This document shows, in pieces, positions 26,068-35,570 of a stretch of 64,000 nucleotides of DNA. Both the position numbers and the translations under genes were made by a program. Source of the DNA: Vallitalea sp. (GTDB taxonomy: Bacteria > Bacillota > Clostridia > Lachnospirales > Vallitaleaceae); the NCBI GenBank assembly GCA_025210235.1, contig JAOASG010000037.1:124001-188000 (forward strand), written 5' to 3'. A model generated the notes under the pieces. The model was not told the DNA's origin and searched no databases. It saw nothing but the letters and a program-made list of their open reading frames with translations. The first letter of the stretch is position 1. Each line of letters starts with the position of its first letter.

Positions 26068-27123
26068 ATGGGTGATGGTAGATACTATACATCAGAACAA
26101 TTTTTTAATATTATATTATTTACTACGCTTATTATATTTGTTGTTATCACCTTTATGTTTAATCTATATAAGGTTGAGAAATACAAAAAGTATATAACAG
26201 CTTTAGGTTCTCTTCTCGGAGTATCATTAGTATCTGCTTTTATATCTGAGGTAGCATATAGTATTCCAGTTATTATTGCTTCCGATTATTTAAAGTCAAT
26301 TGCATTACTAGCTTATCTAATAGGTAATACATTTCTGTTATTTAAAAACAAAGATGATAAGAACTTTATTGTTCCAATATATATAATTCTATTGCTTATA
26401 CCTATCGTTGTGATAATAAAATCAAAGATTGAAATAAATATTACATATATACTTTATGTGGCTATATACATTTTTATTTCTAATAGATTTGCAAAGTATA
26501 AAGTAAGTTCTAGTGTATTTGCAGATGTTAAAAAACTTATGCTAGACTATGTTTTTATTATATCCATACATGGAGATGTGATTTTTAGAAATGATAAAAC
26601 AATAAATTTAGATATTTTTAAAGAGAGTAAGATTATAGATGTAGATGATATTTCAGAGATGTTTACATATGAAACTACGATTAGAAAAGCATTTTCAAAA
26701 CAGTTTATAAAAGTATATGCAGATAATGATAATATATTATATTTTCAATACCATAAAAAAGAAATTTTAGATAAAGGGAAACTAGCAGGATATATATTGA
26801 CTTTTGTTGATATCACTAATCTTATATCTATGCTTGATGAACTAAGCGAAAACAGAGAAAAAACTAAAAAAATTAATTTAGAGCTAGATAAGTATAAAGA
26901 TATAGTCTATGATATCGAGAAAGAAAAAGAGATAAATAATCTTTTAGATGACATAGCTAATAATCAACAGAAATCAATGTATATACTGAAAAAACATCTT
27001 GAAGAACTTGACATTAATGATGATTACTTTTTAGATGATCTAGATAATATAAGTGAAATAGCTAAGTCCAATTTATCAGATGTTAGAGCGGCTGTGACAT
27101 CTTATATAAAATATTATGAGTAG
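26068..27123 (+). CDS. Membrane protein with degenerate histidine-kinase-like tail
   Basis: A 351-residue protein with about five membrane helices in residues 10-140. A PAS-like segment follows at about 160-252 (DYVFIISIHGDVIFRND, GYILTFVDITNL), then a coiled coil (255-290) and a dimerisation-like helix (292-345). In the partner kinase the phosphoacceptor box reads RELHDIIGHS; here the corresponding position reads LLDDIANNQ, with Asp where the His would be. No ATPase domain follows. It is therefore probably a pseudokinase or co-sensor acting with the downstream kinase by heterodimerisation. The alignment to the His box is my inference. It is first gene of a three-gene operon, 6 bases before the response regulator. 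Confidence 0.55.
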   Translation: MGDGRYYTSEQFFNIILFTTLIIFVVITFMFNLYKVEKYKKYITALGSLLGVSLVSAFISEVAYSIPVIIASDYLKSIALLAYLIGNTFLLFKNKDDKNFIVPIYIILLLIPIVVIIKSKIEINITYILYVAIYIFISNRFAKYKVSSSVFADVKKLMLDYVFIISIHGDVIFRNDKTINLDIFKESKIIDVDDISEMFTYETTIRKAFSKQFIKVYADNDNILYFQYHKKEILDKGKLAGYILTFVDITNLISMLDELSENREKTKKINLELDKYKDIVYDIEKEKEINNLLDDIANNQQKSMYILKKHLEELDINDDYFLDDLDNISEIAKSNLSDVRAAVTSYIKYYE

Positions 27124-27129
27124 GAGGAT

Positions 27130-27768
27130 ATGATGATAAAAGTTATTATTGCAGATGATCAAGTGCTACTTAGAAAATCACTGGGGCAGCTTATTAGTAT
27201 AGACGAAGAAATAAGCGTTGTGTCTATGGCAGCTAGTGGTAGAGAGGCAATAGATGAATGTGAAAAACATAGACCGGATATTATCATGATGGATATTGAA
27301 ATGCCAAAAATGAATGGTATAGATGCACTTAAAATTATTAAAGAAAAGTATCCAAAGACCAAGGTAATTATTCTTACTACTTTTGATAATAAAGAATACA
27401 TTATAACAGCTTTTTTAGCTAAGGCAGATGGATATATAACAAAAGACATAGAGCCTGATGAGCTGATAACAACCATAAAATGTGTGAACTATGGACTTAC
27501 AGTAATACATAAAAGCGTTAAAGAAATAATGGTAAATAAGTTTGAAAAGTTATCTAAGAGAAATACGAACTATACAGATATTCTAAGTATCGAAGAAATA
27601 GATATGATAAAACTTATTGTTGATGGTAAAAGTAATAAAGATATAGCCAAAGTATTTAATTATACAGAAGGTACTGTGAAAAATAAGGTTAGCAGAATAT
27701 ATGAAAAGCTAGGAAAAACAGATAGATTACAGCTTGCAGTGTATGCAGTTGAAAATGGTATTGAATAA
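27130..27768 (+). CDS. NarL/LuxR-family response regulator
   Basis: A 212-residue two-component response regulator. The receiver domain (1-125) has the acidic pair at residues 9-10 (IIADDQ), phosphoacceptor Asp55 in MMDIEMP and Lys105 in GYITKD. A LuxR-type helix-turn-helix lies at about 148-212 (LSIEEIDMIKLIVDGKSNKDIAKVFNYTEGTVKNKVSRIYEKLG). It is preceded by TAGGAGG and its stop overlaps the start of the histidine kinase (TAATG). It is presumably phosphorylated by that kinase and activates genes not identified here. Confidence 0.92.
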   Translation: MMIKVIIADDQVLLRKSLGQLISIDEEISVVSMAASGREAIDECEKHRPDIIMMDIEMPKMNGIDALKIIKEKYPKTKVIILTTFDNKEYIITAFLAKADGYITKDIEPDELITTIKCVNYGLTVIHKSVKEIMVNKFEKLSKRNTNYTDILSIEEIDMIKLIVDGKSNKDIAKVFNYTEGTVKNKVSRIYEKLGKTDRLQLAVYAVENGIE

Positions 27769-29435
27769 TGAAAGAAGTATTGAAAATTGAGATTTCGGCT
27801 ATATGTACAGTACATATAATAGCTATTATCCTATCAATAATATTTTTTATGATTTTTTATATGAAGGCAAAAAAAGACTATTCACTTTATGCTTTTTTAG
27901 TAATGCAGGTTAGTATGATTGGTTGGATGGTTTTTAAAATTTTCAAGACTGTTTCACCTACCGAAGTTTCAAGATGGTGGTTTATTGTTGGATATTATTT
28001 TTGTGCTTGCGTATTTGAACTTGCATTTTTGGAGTTTACATACTCAAATTATAAAGGTAAACCTATAAAAAAGAAAATTAGGTATCTATTGTACTGTATC
28101 GTGTTATTTCAGTTCTCTTGGATATTAACTAATCCAGCTCATCATTTGTTTTATGCCACATATAATTTTTGGCGTGATAGTTTTGGTATCTTATTTTATG
28201 TACATACTGTATTGGAATATAGTTTTATCATTGTAGGGTTTGTATATGGCTGTAAGATATTTAAAGACCGTTTTATAGGTAAATCTTTTTTGTATAAACT
28301 TCTTATCTCAAGTGCTATTATAATACCACTAATACTAAATATGTTGTTTATAACGAAGGTACTCCATAAATTTGTGCGTGATATTATTGGGATACCTGTA
28401 ATATTTGACATAACTCCTATTGTTTTTGTGTTTTCTACTATGGTGTTTGTATATGCCACTTTTAATCATGAATTTATAGACCTTTCACCTATTATTAGGT
28501 ATGAAATAGTACATAAACTTGATACACCTATATGTGTTCTTGATTCAGGATTTGAAGTAATATATTTTAATGAAAAAACAGAGAGTATATTTGGTAATGA
28601 TACAAAGAAGATTCTAAATAATGCATTCAAAAATACTCACAAAAATAAAAAGGATATGGAAATAGATAATAAGATTTTTAATATATCTTTAAATGAAGTG
28701 AATACGCTAAAAGAAACTCAATATCTTGTTACGCTTAATAATATAACTGATTATAAAAGTATAGAAAGCAGGATTGTACATGAACAAAAAGAGCTTGAAA
28801 ATACAAAAAAAAATCTAGAAAGTACAATAAATAAATTAAAAGAAACATCAAAGATAGGCGCTAGAAACTACATAGCTAGAGAATTACACGATATAATAGG
28901 ACACTCTCTAGTAGTAACAATTAAATTATTAGATGTTGCAAAACTTTATTTTTATAAAGATAAAGAATTAAGTACTCAGGCAATTAAAGATGGTTTTTCA
29001 TCCATCGAGTCTGGCATAGATGCTATGGAAAATATAAAGAAAAAAGATAAAGAATATACAGGCGTAAAATTAAAAAAAGATATAGAAAAAATACTTCATA
29101 GAATAAAACTATCAGGAATCAGTTCTCACCTAAGTTTTAAAGGCTTGTATTATGATTTAGAGGAAAAAACTTATGATGTTATTAATAAGATTTGCCTTGA
29201 ACTTGTTACTAATTCTATAAAACACTCAAATGCTAAAGAGATTTTTATTTCTATTAATATTAAAGATGAAGGCATAAATATTCTCTTTATGGATAATGGT
29301 GAAGGCTGTGATAATTTAGCGCTTGGCAATGGACTAACTGGAATAAAAGAAAGACTTGTATTAGTAAATGGAACTGCTGAATTTGTAACACAAAGTGGTG
29401 AAGGCTTTATGAGTAAGATTAGTATTTTACCATGA
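27768..29435 (+). CDS. 7TM-type sensor histidine kinase (HisKA_3)
   Basis: A 555-residue membrane kinase. Residues 1-235 contain seven membrane helices, with TNPAHHLFYATYNFWRD typical of the histidine-kinase N-terminal 7TM sensor. A PAS-like domain (245-335) and a short coiled coil follow. The HisKA_3 box is RELHDIIGHSL with phospho-His374. The ATPase domain holds the N-box ELVTNSIKHS and the G-boxes DNGEGC and GNGLTGIKER. It pairs with the overlapping NarL-type regulator upstream and with the kinase-like membrane protein at 26068. The ligand is unknown. Confidence 0.9.
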   Translation: MKEVLKIEISAICTVHIIAIILSIIFFMIFYMKAKKDYSLYAFLVMQVSMIGWMVFKIFKTVSPTEVSRWWFIVGYYFCACVFELAFLEFTYSNYKGKPIKKKIRYLLYCIVLFQFSWILTNPAHHLFYATYNFWRDSFGILFYVHTVLEYSFIIVGFVYGCKIFKDRFIGKSFLYKLLISSAIIIPLILNMLFITKVLHKFVRDIIGIPVIFDITPIVFVFSTMVFVYATFNHEFIDLSPIIRYEIVHKLDTPICVLDSGFEVIYFNEKTESIFGNDTKKILNNAFKNTHKNKKDMEIDNKIFNISLNEVNTLKETQYLVTLNNITDYKSIESRIVHEQKELENTKKNLESTINKLKETSKIGARNYIARELHDIIGHSLVVTIKLLDVAKLYFYKDKELSTQAIKDGFSSIESGIDAMENIKKKDKEYTGVKLKKDIEKILHRIKLSGISSHLSFKGLYYDLEEKTYDVINKICLELVTNSIKHSNAKEIFISINIKDEGINILFMDNGEGCDNLALGNGLTGIKERLVLVNGTAEFVTQSGEGFMSKISILP

Positions 29436-29519
29436 TAACATCAATGATCTAAGTATTATGGAAATGACTACTCTTAGTAATATGCTAGTTACCTTTATTC
29501 AGCATAAAAATTAGAATTA

Positions 29520-29560
29520 AATGACTTAAGTCACTGATTAGTGACCGAGGTCATTTTTTT
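29520..29560 (+). terminator. Terminator after the sensor operon
   Basis: AATGAC/GTCATT forms the base, TCAC/GTGA the top, and seven Ts follow. Confidence 0.75.
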
Positions 29561-29681
29561 ATGCTCCTATTAATTACTTTAGCGGTCTTTTAGTAACTAC
29601 AGATATATTGTAAATAACCCTAGAGTTTAATAATATAAATTAGGTAAATATAGGAAAATAAAATTTAGGAGGGGGTGTGTA

Positions 29682-29772
29682 ATGACAATTACACATAGTA
29701 GCTTGAAAATTATATGATGATGATATGCAGTTTATAGAAATTGAGCTAGATGAGTTATTTGGCAAAAATTAA
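29682..29772 (+). pseudogene. Short broken gene before the DUF4870 protein
   Basis: AGGAGGGGG and ATG 29682 open MTITHSSLKII, which stops. One frame over, KLYDDDMQFIEIELDELFGKN runs to 29772. If a one- or two-base shift is repaired this makes a 30-residue acidic peptide. Unknown family; it may be a decayed small gene. Confidence 0.35.
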
Positions 29773-29784
29773 GGAGTGAACTAA

Positions 29785-30081
29785 ATGAATGAAACGAATA
29801 AATGGATATGTGCCGTAGCATATATAATATTCTTTATACCAATACTTGTTGATGGTAAAAATGAAGAATATAAGTTTCACACTAATCAAGGTTTTAACTT
29901 ATTTTTACTTTTTTTAGCAATTAGTATTATTGGTAGTTTTGTACCTGTGATTGGCTGGTTTATAATACTTCCGCTTGGAGGAATAATTTCTTTTGTATTA
30001 TGCATTATAGGGATAATAAATGCTATAAACGAAAAGTGCAAAGAACTACCTGTCATAGGGAAATTTAAACTAATCAAGTGA
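29785..30081 (+). CDS. DUF4870-like small membrane protein
   Basis: A 98-residue integral membrane protein with three helices (WICAVAYIIFFIPIL, LFLLFLAISIIGSFV, FIILPLGGIISFVLCIIGI) and the family-like KFHTNQGFNLFLLF motif between helices 1 and 2. It matches the DUF4870/Tic20-like pattern in size and layout. AAGGAG precedes the ATG. It ends 34 bases before the SLH surface protein and may be co-transcribed with it. Function unknown. Confidence 0.7.
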   Translation: MNETNKWICAVAYIIFFIPILVDGKNEEYKFHTNQGFNLFLLFLAISIIGSFVPVIGWFIILPLGGIISFVLCIIGIINAINEKCKELPVIGKFKLIK

Positions 30082-30115
30082 GGTATGATTTATGAACTTA
30101 GTAAAGGAGAAGATT

Positions 30116-33100
30116 ATGAAAAATAAATTGATTGTATTAGTTTTATCTATAATTATGATGTCTTTTATAGGATTTAGTACTGTATGTTATGCTGAACCAT
30201 ATAGTATAGAGACAGATAGCAATTTCCAATATTATGTTACTTATTACCAAGGAACTAATAATAAATATGCTTTGATAGATGAATACTTCGGTAAAAATGA
30301 TAACAATATAACATCTATTGTTATACCATCAAGTACACCTAATGGAGTCCCTGTTGTAGGGATACAACTAAACGCAGAAGAATGGGGAGATTATCTTACT
30401 AGCATAACTGTACCAAATAGTTTAACTGAAGTTTGCGGTAAATTTTCTACTGCTACATCATTAACTGAGATAATACTTCAAGATGGAGTTACAAAAGTAG
30501 CAAGTAATGCTTTTGATGGTTGCAGTAACTTAACAACAATTAATATTCCAAGTTCAGTAACAGATATTGGTGATGGAGCATTCAATGATTGCACAAGTCT
30601 AGCGAGCATTACTGTTCATACTAATAATGAAAATTATAAATCTGTTGACGGAATTTTATTTAATAAAGCAGGGGAGATACTTGTTCGTTACCCAGAAGGA
30701 AAAACAGATAGTTCTTATTCTATTCCAAGTGGGGTAACGACAATTGGTAAAAGTGCATTTAGAAATTGTGATAACTTAGCAAATGTAGAAATAGGAGATA
30801 ATATAACTACTATAGGAGAGAATGCGTTTTGGGACTGTGATGAGATAAACAACGTTGTTATGCCAACAGGTGTAACAGATATTGGTAGGGTAGTTTTTTA
30901 TTCCTGCGATAAACTCAGAAAAATCACGATACCAATAAAAGGAGATATAAATATAGGAAATAGTTTGACTTCTAATTGTAGTTCAGTTGTAATATATTGT
31001 TACGAAACTTCAAAAGTTAAAAACTATGTTATGAAAGATTATCATACTAAACTTTGCTCAGCATGGCATCCACTTCCTGAAGTGTTAAATAATATACCAG
31101 ATCAAGAACTACAGTCTGACGAAAATTTCAGCTATTCACTTCCTACTAATACTTTCAATGATACGCGTGACTATGAGTATATATATACTGCTACTGGATT
31201 GCCAAGTGGAATAAATTTTGATGCGAATACAAAAGTTTTGAGTGGTACAACTACCGAAGTAGGAAGTCATAATGTAACAGTTACAATGATAGAAGCAGGA
31301 AATAGTGTAAGTAATACATTTACTTTAACAGTATCAACTGGAAGCATACAGCCAACAGTCGCAAATGAAATACCTGATCAAGAAGGAACAGTTGGAGAAG
31401 ATTTTACTTATATAGTTCCTAGCGATACCTTTTCTAATGTATATGGATATATATATGAAGCAAATGGAATGCCAGAAGGTATAACATTTGTTGCTGGTAC
31501 AAAAACATTTACAGGTATACCAACTACAAGTGAAACATACCAAGTAACTGTAACAGCAACAGATAATGGAAACAAAAGTGTTTCTGATACGTTTAATATA
31601 ATAATAAATGATTCTGATGAAATAGATAATACAGCTCCAATAGTTGCAAATGAAATACCTGATGGTAATACTACCGTTGGTAGCACATTTACTTATATAA
31701 TACCTGAAAATACTTTTATAGATGAAGAAGATGATACAATTACCTATTCAATGTCTACTACAAGTTCTAAAGTAACATTTAATAATTCGACAAGAGAAGT
31801 TAGATATATGCCGTCAGTAGAAGAAACAGTATCTGTAACAATAACAGCAACAGATACAAGTGGAGTTAGTGCAACAGATACATTTAATATAACTGCAACA
31901 AAACTAACTAGCTTTACTACACTTTCAGTTAATAATATAACTAATAATTCTGCTGATGTATTATTCACAGTAGATAAAAGTTGCGAGTATACTATTGCTG
32001 TTATGGCTCGAAGAGAAGATGGTAATTATGAAGGTCCTTGGTGGGGATTTTTACAACAAGGTAAAATCACTGGTAGCTGTACAGCAGGAGAACAAATACA
32101 ACAAACAGTAACACACATTTTAGCTAATGACCCAATAGAATTACAGGCAGGTGAGGAATATGCACTTTGTGTACGTGTAAAAGATAGTTATGATAATTAT
32201 GTGATAGGTCATATTTTATTTACAACTATAAAAAATAGTAATGATATCACTCCAATACCTCCAATAGTTCCTGAACCAGAAAGCATTACTCCAAAATCAG
32301 GTGGTGGATCTTCCACTCCTTCCGTGTCGGGAGCAAAAACGATTTCTACATCTAAAAAAGGTAAAGATATAACATTTACTATTAAAGATAAGAATGTTTC
32401 AGTAGAGTTTAATGGTTTGGCATTTGAAGGATTTGAAGATAAAAGAGTTCAATCTAAAATTGAAGAAAAAAATAAAGATGATTTAAACCTATCAAAAGAG
32501 GTTGAAAAACAAATTGGTGATTTGCCTATATTTGATATATCTATTTATGTAGATGGAGAAAAGAAACATTTTAAATTTGATGAACCAATAGTAATAAAGA
32601 TACCAGTAGATACGGATTTAGAAAATCACAAGGTAGTTGCCGTATATATTGATGAAACTGGTGATACACAGATAATGGAAGGTGTACTTAATGAAGGTGT
32701 GATGAAATTTACTACTAATCATCTGTCGGAGTATGCATTAATGTATGTCGATAAAATATTTAATGATATTACGACACATTGGGGCAAAGAAGCGATAGAG
32801 GCATTATTGGCAAGAGAAGTAGTAGATGGAGTGGGCAATGATATGTTCAATCCTGAAGGCAAAATCACTAGAGCAGAGTTAACTACAATCATGGTTAGAT
32901 ACTTTGATTTAACTTCAGATAGCAATGCTAATTATAGCGATGTTGGAACTGGTAACTGGTATACTGAATATGTTGCTATTGCTAAGGATAACAACATTCT
33001 ACCGGAAATATATGGTGATAAATTTGAGCCAAATAAAGCTATCACTCGTGAAGAAATTATGTATATTCTTTATAAATGCCTAAAGCAAGCTGATAGACTA

Positions 33101-33304
33101 GATACACTAGATGATAATGGTGATAGTTTATCAGACTTTACAGATAGTGATATTGTGAGCAGCTACGCTATAGAAGGTAGTGAGTATCTAATATCAAGAG
33201 ATATAATAGATGGAAATGGTAAGGATGAATTTAATCCAACTAGCACATCTACAAGAGCTGAAGTTGCTCAAATGCTATGGAATATGATAAATATAGCTAA
33301 CTAA
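30116..33304 (+). CDS. Surface protein: leucine-rich repeats, Ig-like domains and SLH repeats
   Basis: A 1062-residue secreted protein. The ATG at 30116 follows AAAGGAG at the right distance, so it is preferred over ATG 30092. A signal peptide (to about residue 27, VCYAEP) is followed by BspA-type leucine-rich repeats (about 70-310), for example ASNAFDGCSNLTTINIPSSV and AFNDCTSL. Three putative Ig/cadherin-like domains (about 330-590) begin NNIPDQELQ, NEIPDQEG and NEIPDGNT. After a Ser/Gly-rich linker and a beta domain come three S-layer homology repeats (about 870-1060: HWGKEAIEALL, NWYTEYVAIA, SYAIEGSEYLI) that attach it to secondary cell-wall polymer. It is probably an adhesin or S-layer-associated protein. 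Confidence 0.88.
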   Translation: MKNKLIVLVLSIIMMSFIGFSTVCYAEPYSIETDSNFQYYVTYYQGTNNKYALIDEYFGKNDNNITSIVIPSSTPNGVPVVGIQLNAEEWGDYLTSITVPNSLTEVCGKFSTATSLTEIILQDGVTKVASNAFDGCSNLTTINIPSSVTDIGDGAFNDCTSLASITVHTNNENYKSVDGILFNKAGEILVRYPEGKTDSSYSIPSGVTTIGKSAFRNCDNLANVEIGDNITTIGENAFWDCDEINNVVMPTGVTDIGRVVFYSCDKLRKITIPIKGDINIGNSLTSNCSSVVIYCYETSKVKNYVMKDYHTKLCSAWHPLPEVLNNIPDQELQSDENFSYSLPTNTFNDTRDYEYIYTATGLPSGINFDANTKVLSGTTTEVGSHNVTVTMIEAGNSVSNTFTLTVSTGSIQPTVANEIPDQEGTVGEDFTYIVPSDTFSNVYGYIYEANGMPEGITFVAGTKTFTGIPTTSETYQVTVTATDNGNKSVSDTFNIIINDSDEIDNTAPIVANEIPDGNTTVGSTFTYIIPENTFIDEEDDTITYSMSTTSSKVTFNNSTREVRYMPSVEETVSVTITATDTSGVSATDTFNITATKLTSFTTLSVNNITNNSADVLFTVDKSCEYTIAVMARREDGNYEGPWWGFLQQGKITGSCTAGEQIQQTVTHILANDPIELQAGEEYALCVRVKDSYDNYVIGHILFTTIKNSNDITPIPPIVPEPESITPKSGGGSSTPSVSGAKTISTSKKGKDITFTIKDKNVSVEFNGLAFEGFEDKRVQSKIEEKNKDDLNLSKEVEKQIGDLPIFDISIYVDGEKKHFKFDEPIVIKIPVDTDLENHKVVAVYIDETGDTQIMEGVLNEGVMKFTTNHLSEYALMYVDKIFNDITTHWGKEAIEALLAREVVDGVGNDMFNPEGKITRAELTTIMVRYFDLTSDSNANYSDVGTGNWYTEYVAIAKDNNILPEIYGDKFEPNKAITREEIMYILYKCLKQADRLDTLDDNGDSLSDFTDSDIVSSYAIEGSEYLISRDIIDGNGKDEFNPTSTSTRAEVAQMLWNMINIAN

Positions 33305-33326
33305 TATAACATCTAATTAATTTTAG

Positions 33327-33354
33327 AGGGCATGTGAGTAAAACGTGCCCTTTT
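33327..33354 (+). terminator. Terminator of the SLH protein gene
   Basis: GGGCATGT pairs with ACGTGCCC and is followed by four Ts, 22 bases after the stop codon. Confidence 0.7.
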
Positions 33355-33425
33355 ACAATACTATCTATGAAGTGTTGGAATATAAATTGGAGAGCCGAAT
33401 ACGAGGCCCATATGTACCAAGAATG

Positions 33426-33493
33426 TAATAACTATATAAACAAACCTGCTCCAAAATGTAATAAATACTGAATATTGATTTATTATTAGTATA
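33426..33493 (+). repeat. Dispersed repeat B, copy 2
   Basis: Partner of 21723-21793, with 26 identical bases at 33461-33486. It lies 75 bases before the CooC-like gene and may contribute to its leader region. Confidence 0.7.
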
Positions 33494-33567
33494 TGTTATA
33501 ATTAAATAAGATACATAAAAAAATATTTTATAAAAGTAATTAAATTACTTCTAAAGGGGGATTTATT

Positions 33568-34326
33568 ATGCAACCAATAATTATTGCTTTGACAGGAAAG
33601 GGAGGTGTCGGGAAGACGAGTGTTTCGGCTACGATTGTTAAAATATTAACAGAAAAATATCCGGATAAAAAAATTTTAGCAATTGATGCAGATCCAGCTA
33701 TTGGACTAGCAACGGCATTGGGTGTAATGCCTAAAATAACATTAGATGATATTAGAAATAAAATAATTGATTCTGTGGAAAATGGAAATACAAAAGATGC
33801 CATGGAGTTAGTAAGTGAATCAAGATATAAGATATATGATGCGATTGTACAAAAAGATGGTTTTGCTTTTCTAGCAATTGGAAGGCCCGAATCAGAAGGA
33901 TGTTATTGTCGCATAAACTCTTATTTGAAAAACGTAATTGAAATGGTAAGTAACCAATTTGATTATGTTGTAATTGACGGTGAAGCTGGCATAGAACAGA
34001 TAAATAGAAGAGTAATGCAAAAAGTTACTCATTTACTTCTTATATCAGATTCAAGTAGAAAAGGAATAGAGGTAATAAAGACAATTCATAAGGTTGCAGG
34101 AAGAATGGTTGATTACGACAAAGTAGGTGCTGTGTTTAATAGAGTTGAAGATATATCACTTTTAGGTAACGTTGATATAGGAGAAATTAAACAATTAGGG
34201 GTTATTCATAGTGATGAAAATGTTCTACAGTATGATGCAGGAGGAAGAAGCTTTATAGAATTACCAGAGGATACTGCAGTTGTATTGGAGATGAAAAAAG
34301 TTTTACACAATTTTAATATTTTTTAA
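33568..34326 (+). CDS. CooC-like nickel/metallocluster ATPase
   Basis: A 252-residue MinD/MRP-type ATPase. The deviant Walker A is GKGGVGKTS (residues 10-18). DADPAIGLATALG is the switch region, and a CYC motif at residues 112-114 corresponds in spacing to the CxC (Cys112/Cys114) that binds metal in CooC1 of Carboxydothermus. CooC proteins insert nickel into CO dehydrogenase or acetyl-CoA synthase clusters. AAAGGGGG precedes the ATG. It is first of a seven-gene run with dehydratase-type Fe-S enzymes, and no nickel CO dehydrogenase is encoded. It may thus mature the acetyl-CoA-synthase-like protein at 38150 or another metallocluster of this pathway. Confidence 0.75.
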   Translation: MQPIIIALTGKGGVGKTSVSATIVKILTEKYPDKKILAIDADPAIGLATALGVMPKITLDDIRNKIIDSVENGNTKDAMELVSESRYKIYDAIVQKDGFAFLAIGRPESEGCYCRINSYLKNVIEMVSNQFDYVVIDGEAGIEQINRRVMQKVTHLLLISDSSRKGIEVIKTIHKVAGRMVDYDKVGAVFNRVEDISLLGNVDIGEIKQLGVIHSDENVLQYDAGGRSFIELPEDTAVVLEMKKVLHNFNIF

Positions 34327-34352
34327 AAGAATATAGGAAAAGGTGGAAGGAC

Positions 34353-35570
34353 ATGAAAGATTTGAAGCATATGATTTATTTTGACAGCTTGTTACAAGAT
34401 GCAAATAATGAATTAGTGCGAAAAGCAAAAGGTGAAGGTCGACACCCAATTGGTTATACTTGTTTTCACGTACCTGAAGTACTGATGAATCTTGAAAACT
34501 GTTTTTCGGTTAGATTGAGAGCTCCTAATATGGGTTCTACAGAAATTGCAACTTACTATATGGCAAATAGTGCATGTGAGTATTCACGCGCATTACTAGA
34601 GAGAGCAATAGAGGGAAATTATATATTTTTAGATGCATTATTTGGGGTGGATGTGTGTGAACCTATGAACCGATGTATGGAAAATATGGAGTTGCTTGCA
34701 ACATATAATACAGAGAATCATAAGTTCATAAGATGTTATCTAGATATGCCATATTCCGATGATGAAGATTGTGTAATCCATTTAAAGGAGCAAGTTACTA
34801 GGAAAATTCTAAAGCCACTTTATGAAAACTATGGAGTAGATATCTCAGATAAAGCAATTAGAGAGGCTGTAGATGAATTTAATGAGGTCTGTAGAATTAT
34901 AACTGAAATGGGAGAGATGAGAAAAGAAAAAAATCCTGTTATTACAGGAAGTGAATTTCACAAAATAGTTTTGTGTACATATGTATGTCCTAAAAAAGAA
35001 CTTATACCATATCTTCGGGAAACGTTAGAAGAAATAAAAACTAGAGAACCAGACCATAAAAATAAATATAAAGCACGAGTTGTAGTGGTAGGTTCAGAAA
35101 TTGATGATCCTGATATGATTGAATTAATTGAAGAAAGTGGTGCACTTGTAGTTGCAGACAGATTTTGTTATGGTTCAATACCAGGAAGATCGGAGATCAA
35201 ATTGACAAAGGATGAAGATGCACTCACTCAGATTATTAGAAAGAATCTAATTGATACTGAATGTCCTAGACATTGTTCAGAACACAAAATGAAGTACAGA
35301 AAAGATCATGTAAAAGAACTTATGGATTATTTTCATGCAGATGGAGCTATTTATGAGCAAATGAAGTTCTGTACTTATTGGTCTTATGAACGAACTCTTG
35401 CAAGTCATATTATGCCTTCAGAATATGGTGTGCCAGTGCTTTCTATTGACAGACCATATAGAAGTTCAGGAAGTGGACAATTAAGAACTAGAGTACAAGC
35501 TTTTGTAGAGAGCTTAGAATTTAAAAAGATTAAAGCTAAAAATATAAAAGAAAATAGGGAGGTGAAATAG
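34353..35570 (+). CDS. 2-hydroxyacyl-CoA dehydratase/benzoyl-CoA reductase-type subunit A
   Basis: A 405-residue protein of the HgdB/BcrC/FldC superfamily, whose subunits each hold a [4Fe-4S] cluster (some a double-cubane cluster). Candidate cluster ligands are Cys37 in GYTCFHVPEVL, Cys102 in DVCEPMNRC and Cys340 in MKFCTYWSYE. The ending, SIDRPYRSSGSGQLRTRVQAF, is the conserved C-terminal segment. The stop codon abuts the start of the next gene, also of this family, so the two form a heterodimer in all likelihood. The substrate cannot be read from the sequence. Confidence 0.8.
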   Translation: MKDLKHMIYFDSLLQDANNELVRKAKGEGRHPIGYTCFHVPEVLMNLENCFSVRLRAPNMGSTEIATYYMANSACEYSRALLERAIEGNYIFLDALFGVDVCEPMNRCMENMELLATYNTENHKFIRCYLDMPYSDDEDCVIHLKEQVTRKILKPLYENYGVDISDKAIREAVDEFNEVCRIITEMGEMRKEKNPVITGSEFHKIVLCTYVCPKKELIPYLRETLEEIKTREPDHKNKYKARVVVVGSEIDDPDMIELIEESGALVVADRFCYGSIPGRSEIKLTKDEDALTQIIRKNLIDTECPRHCSEHKMKYRKDHVKELMDYFHADGAIYEQMKFCTYWSYERTLASHIMPSEYGVPVLSIDRPYRSSGSGQLRTRVQAFVESLEFKKIKAKNIKENREVK

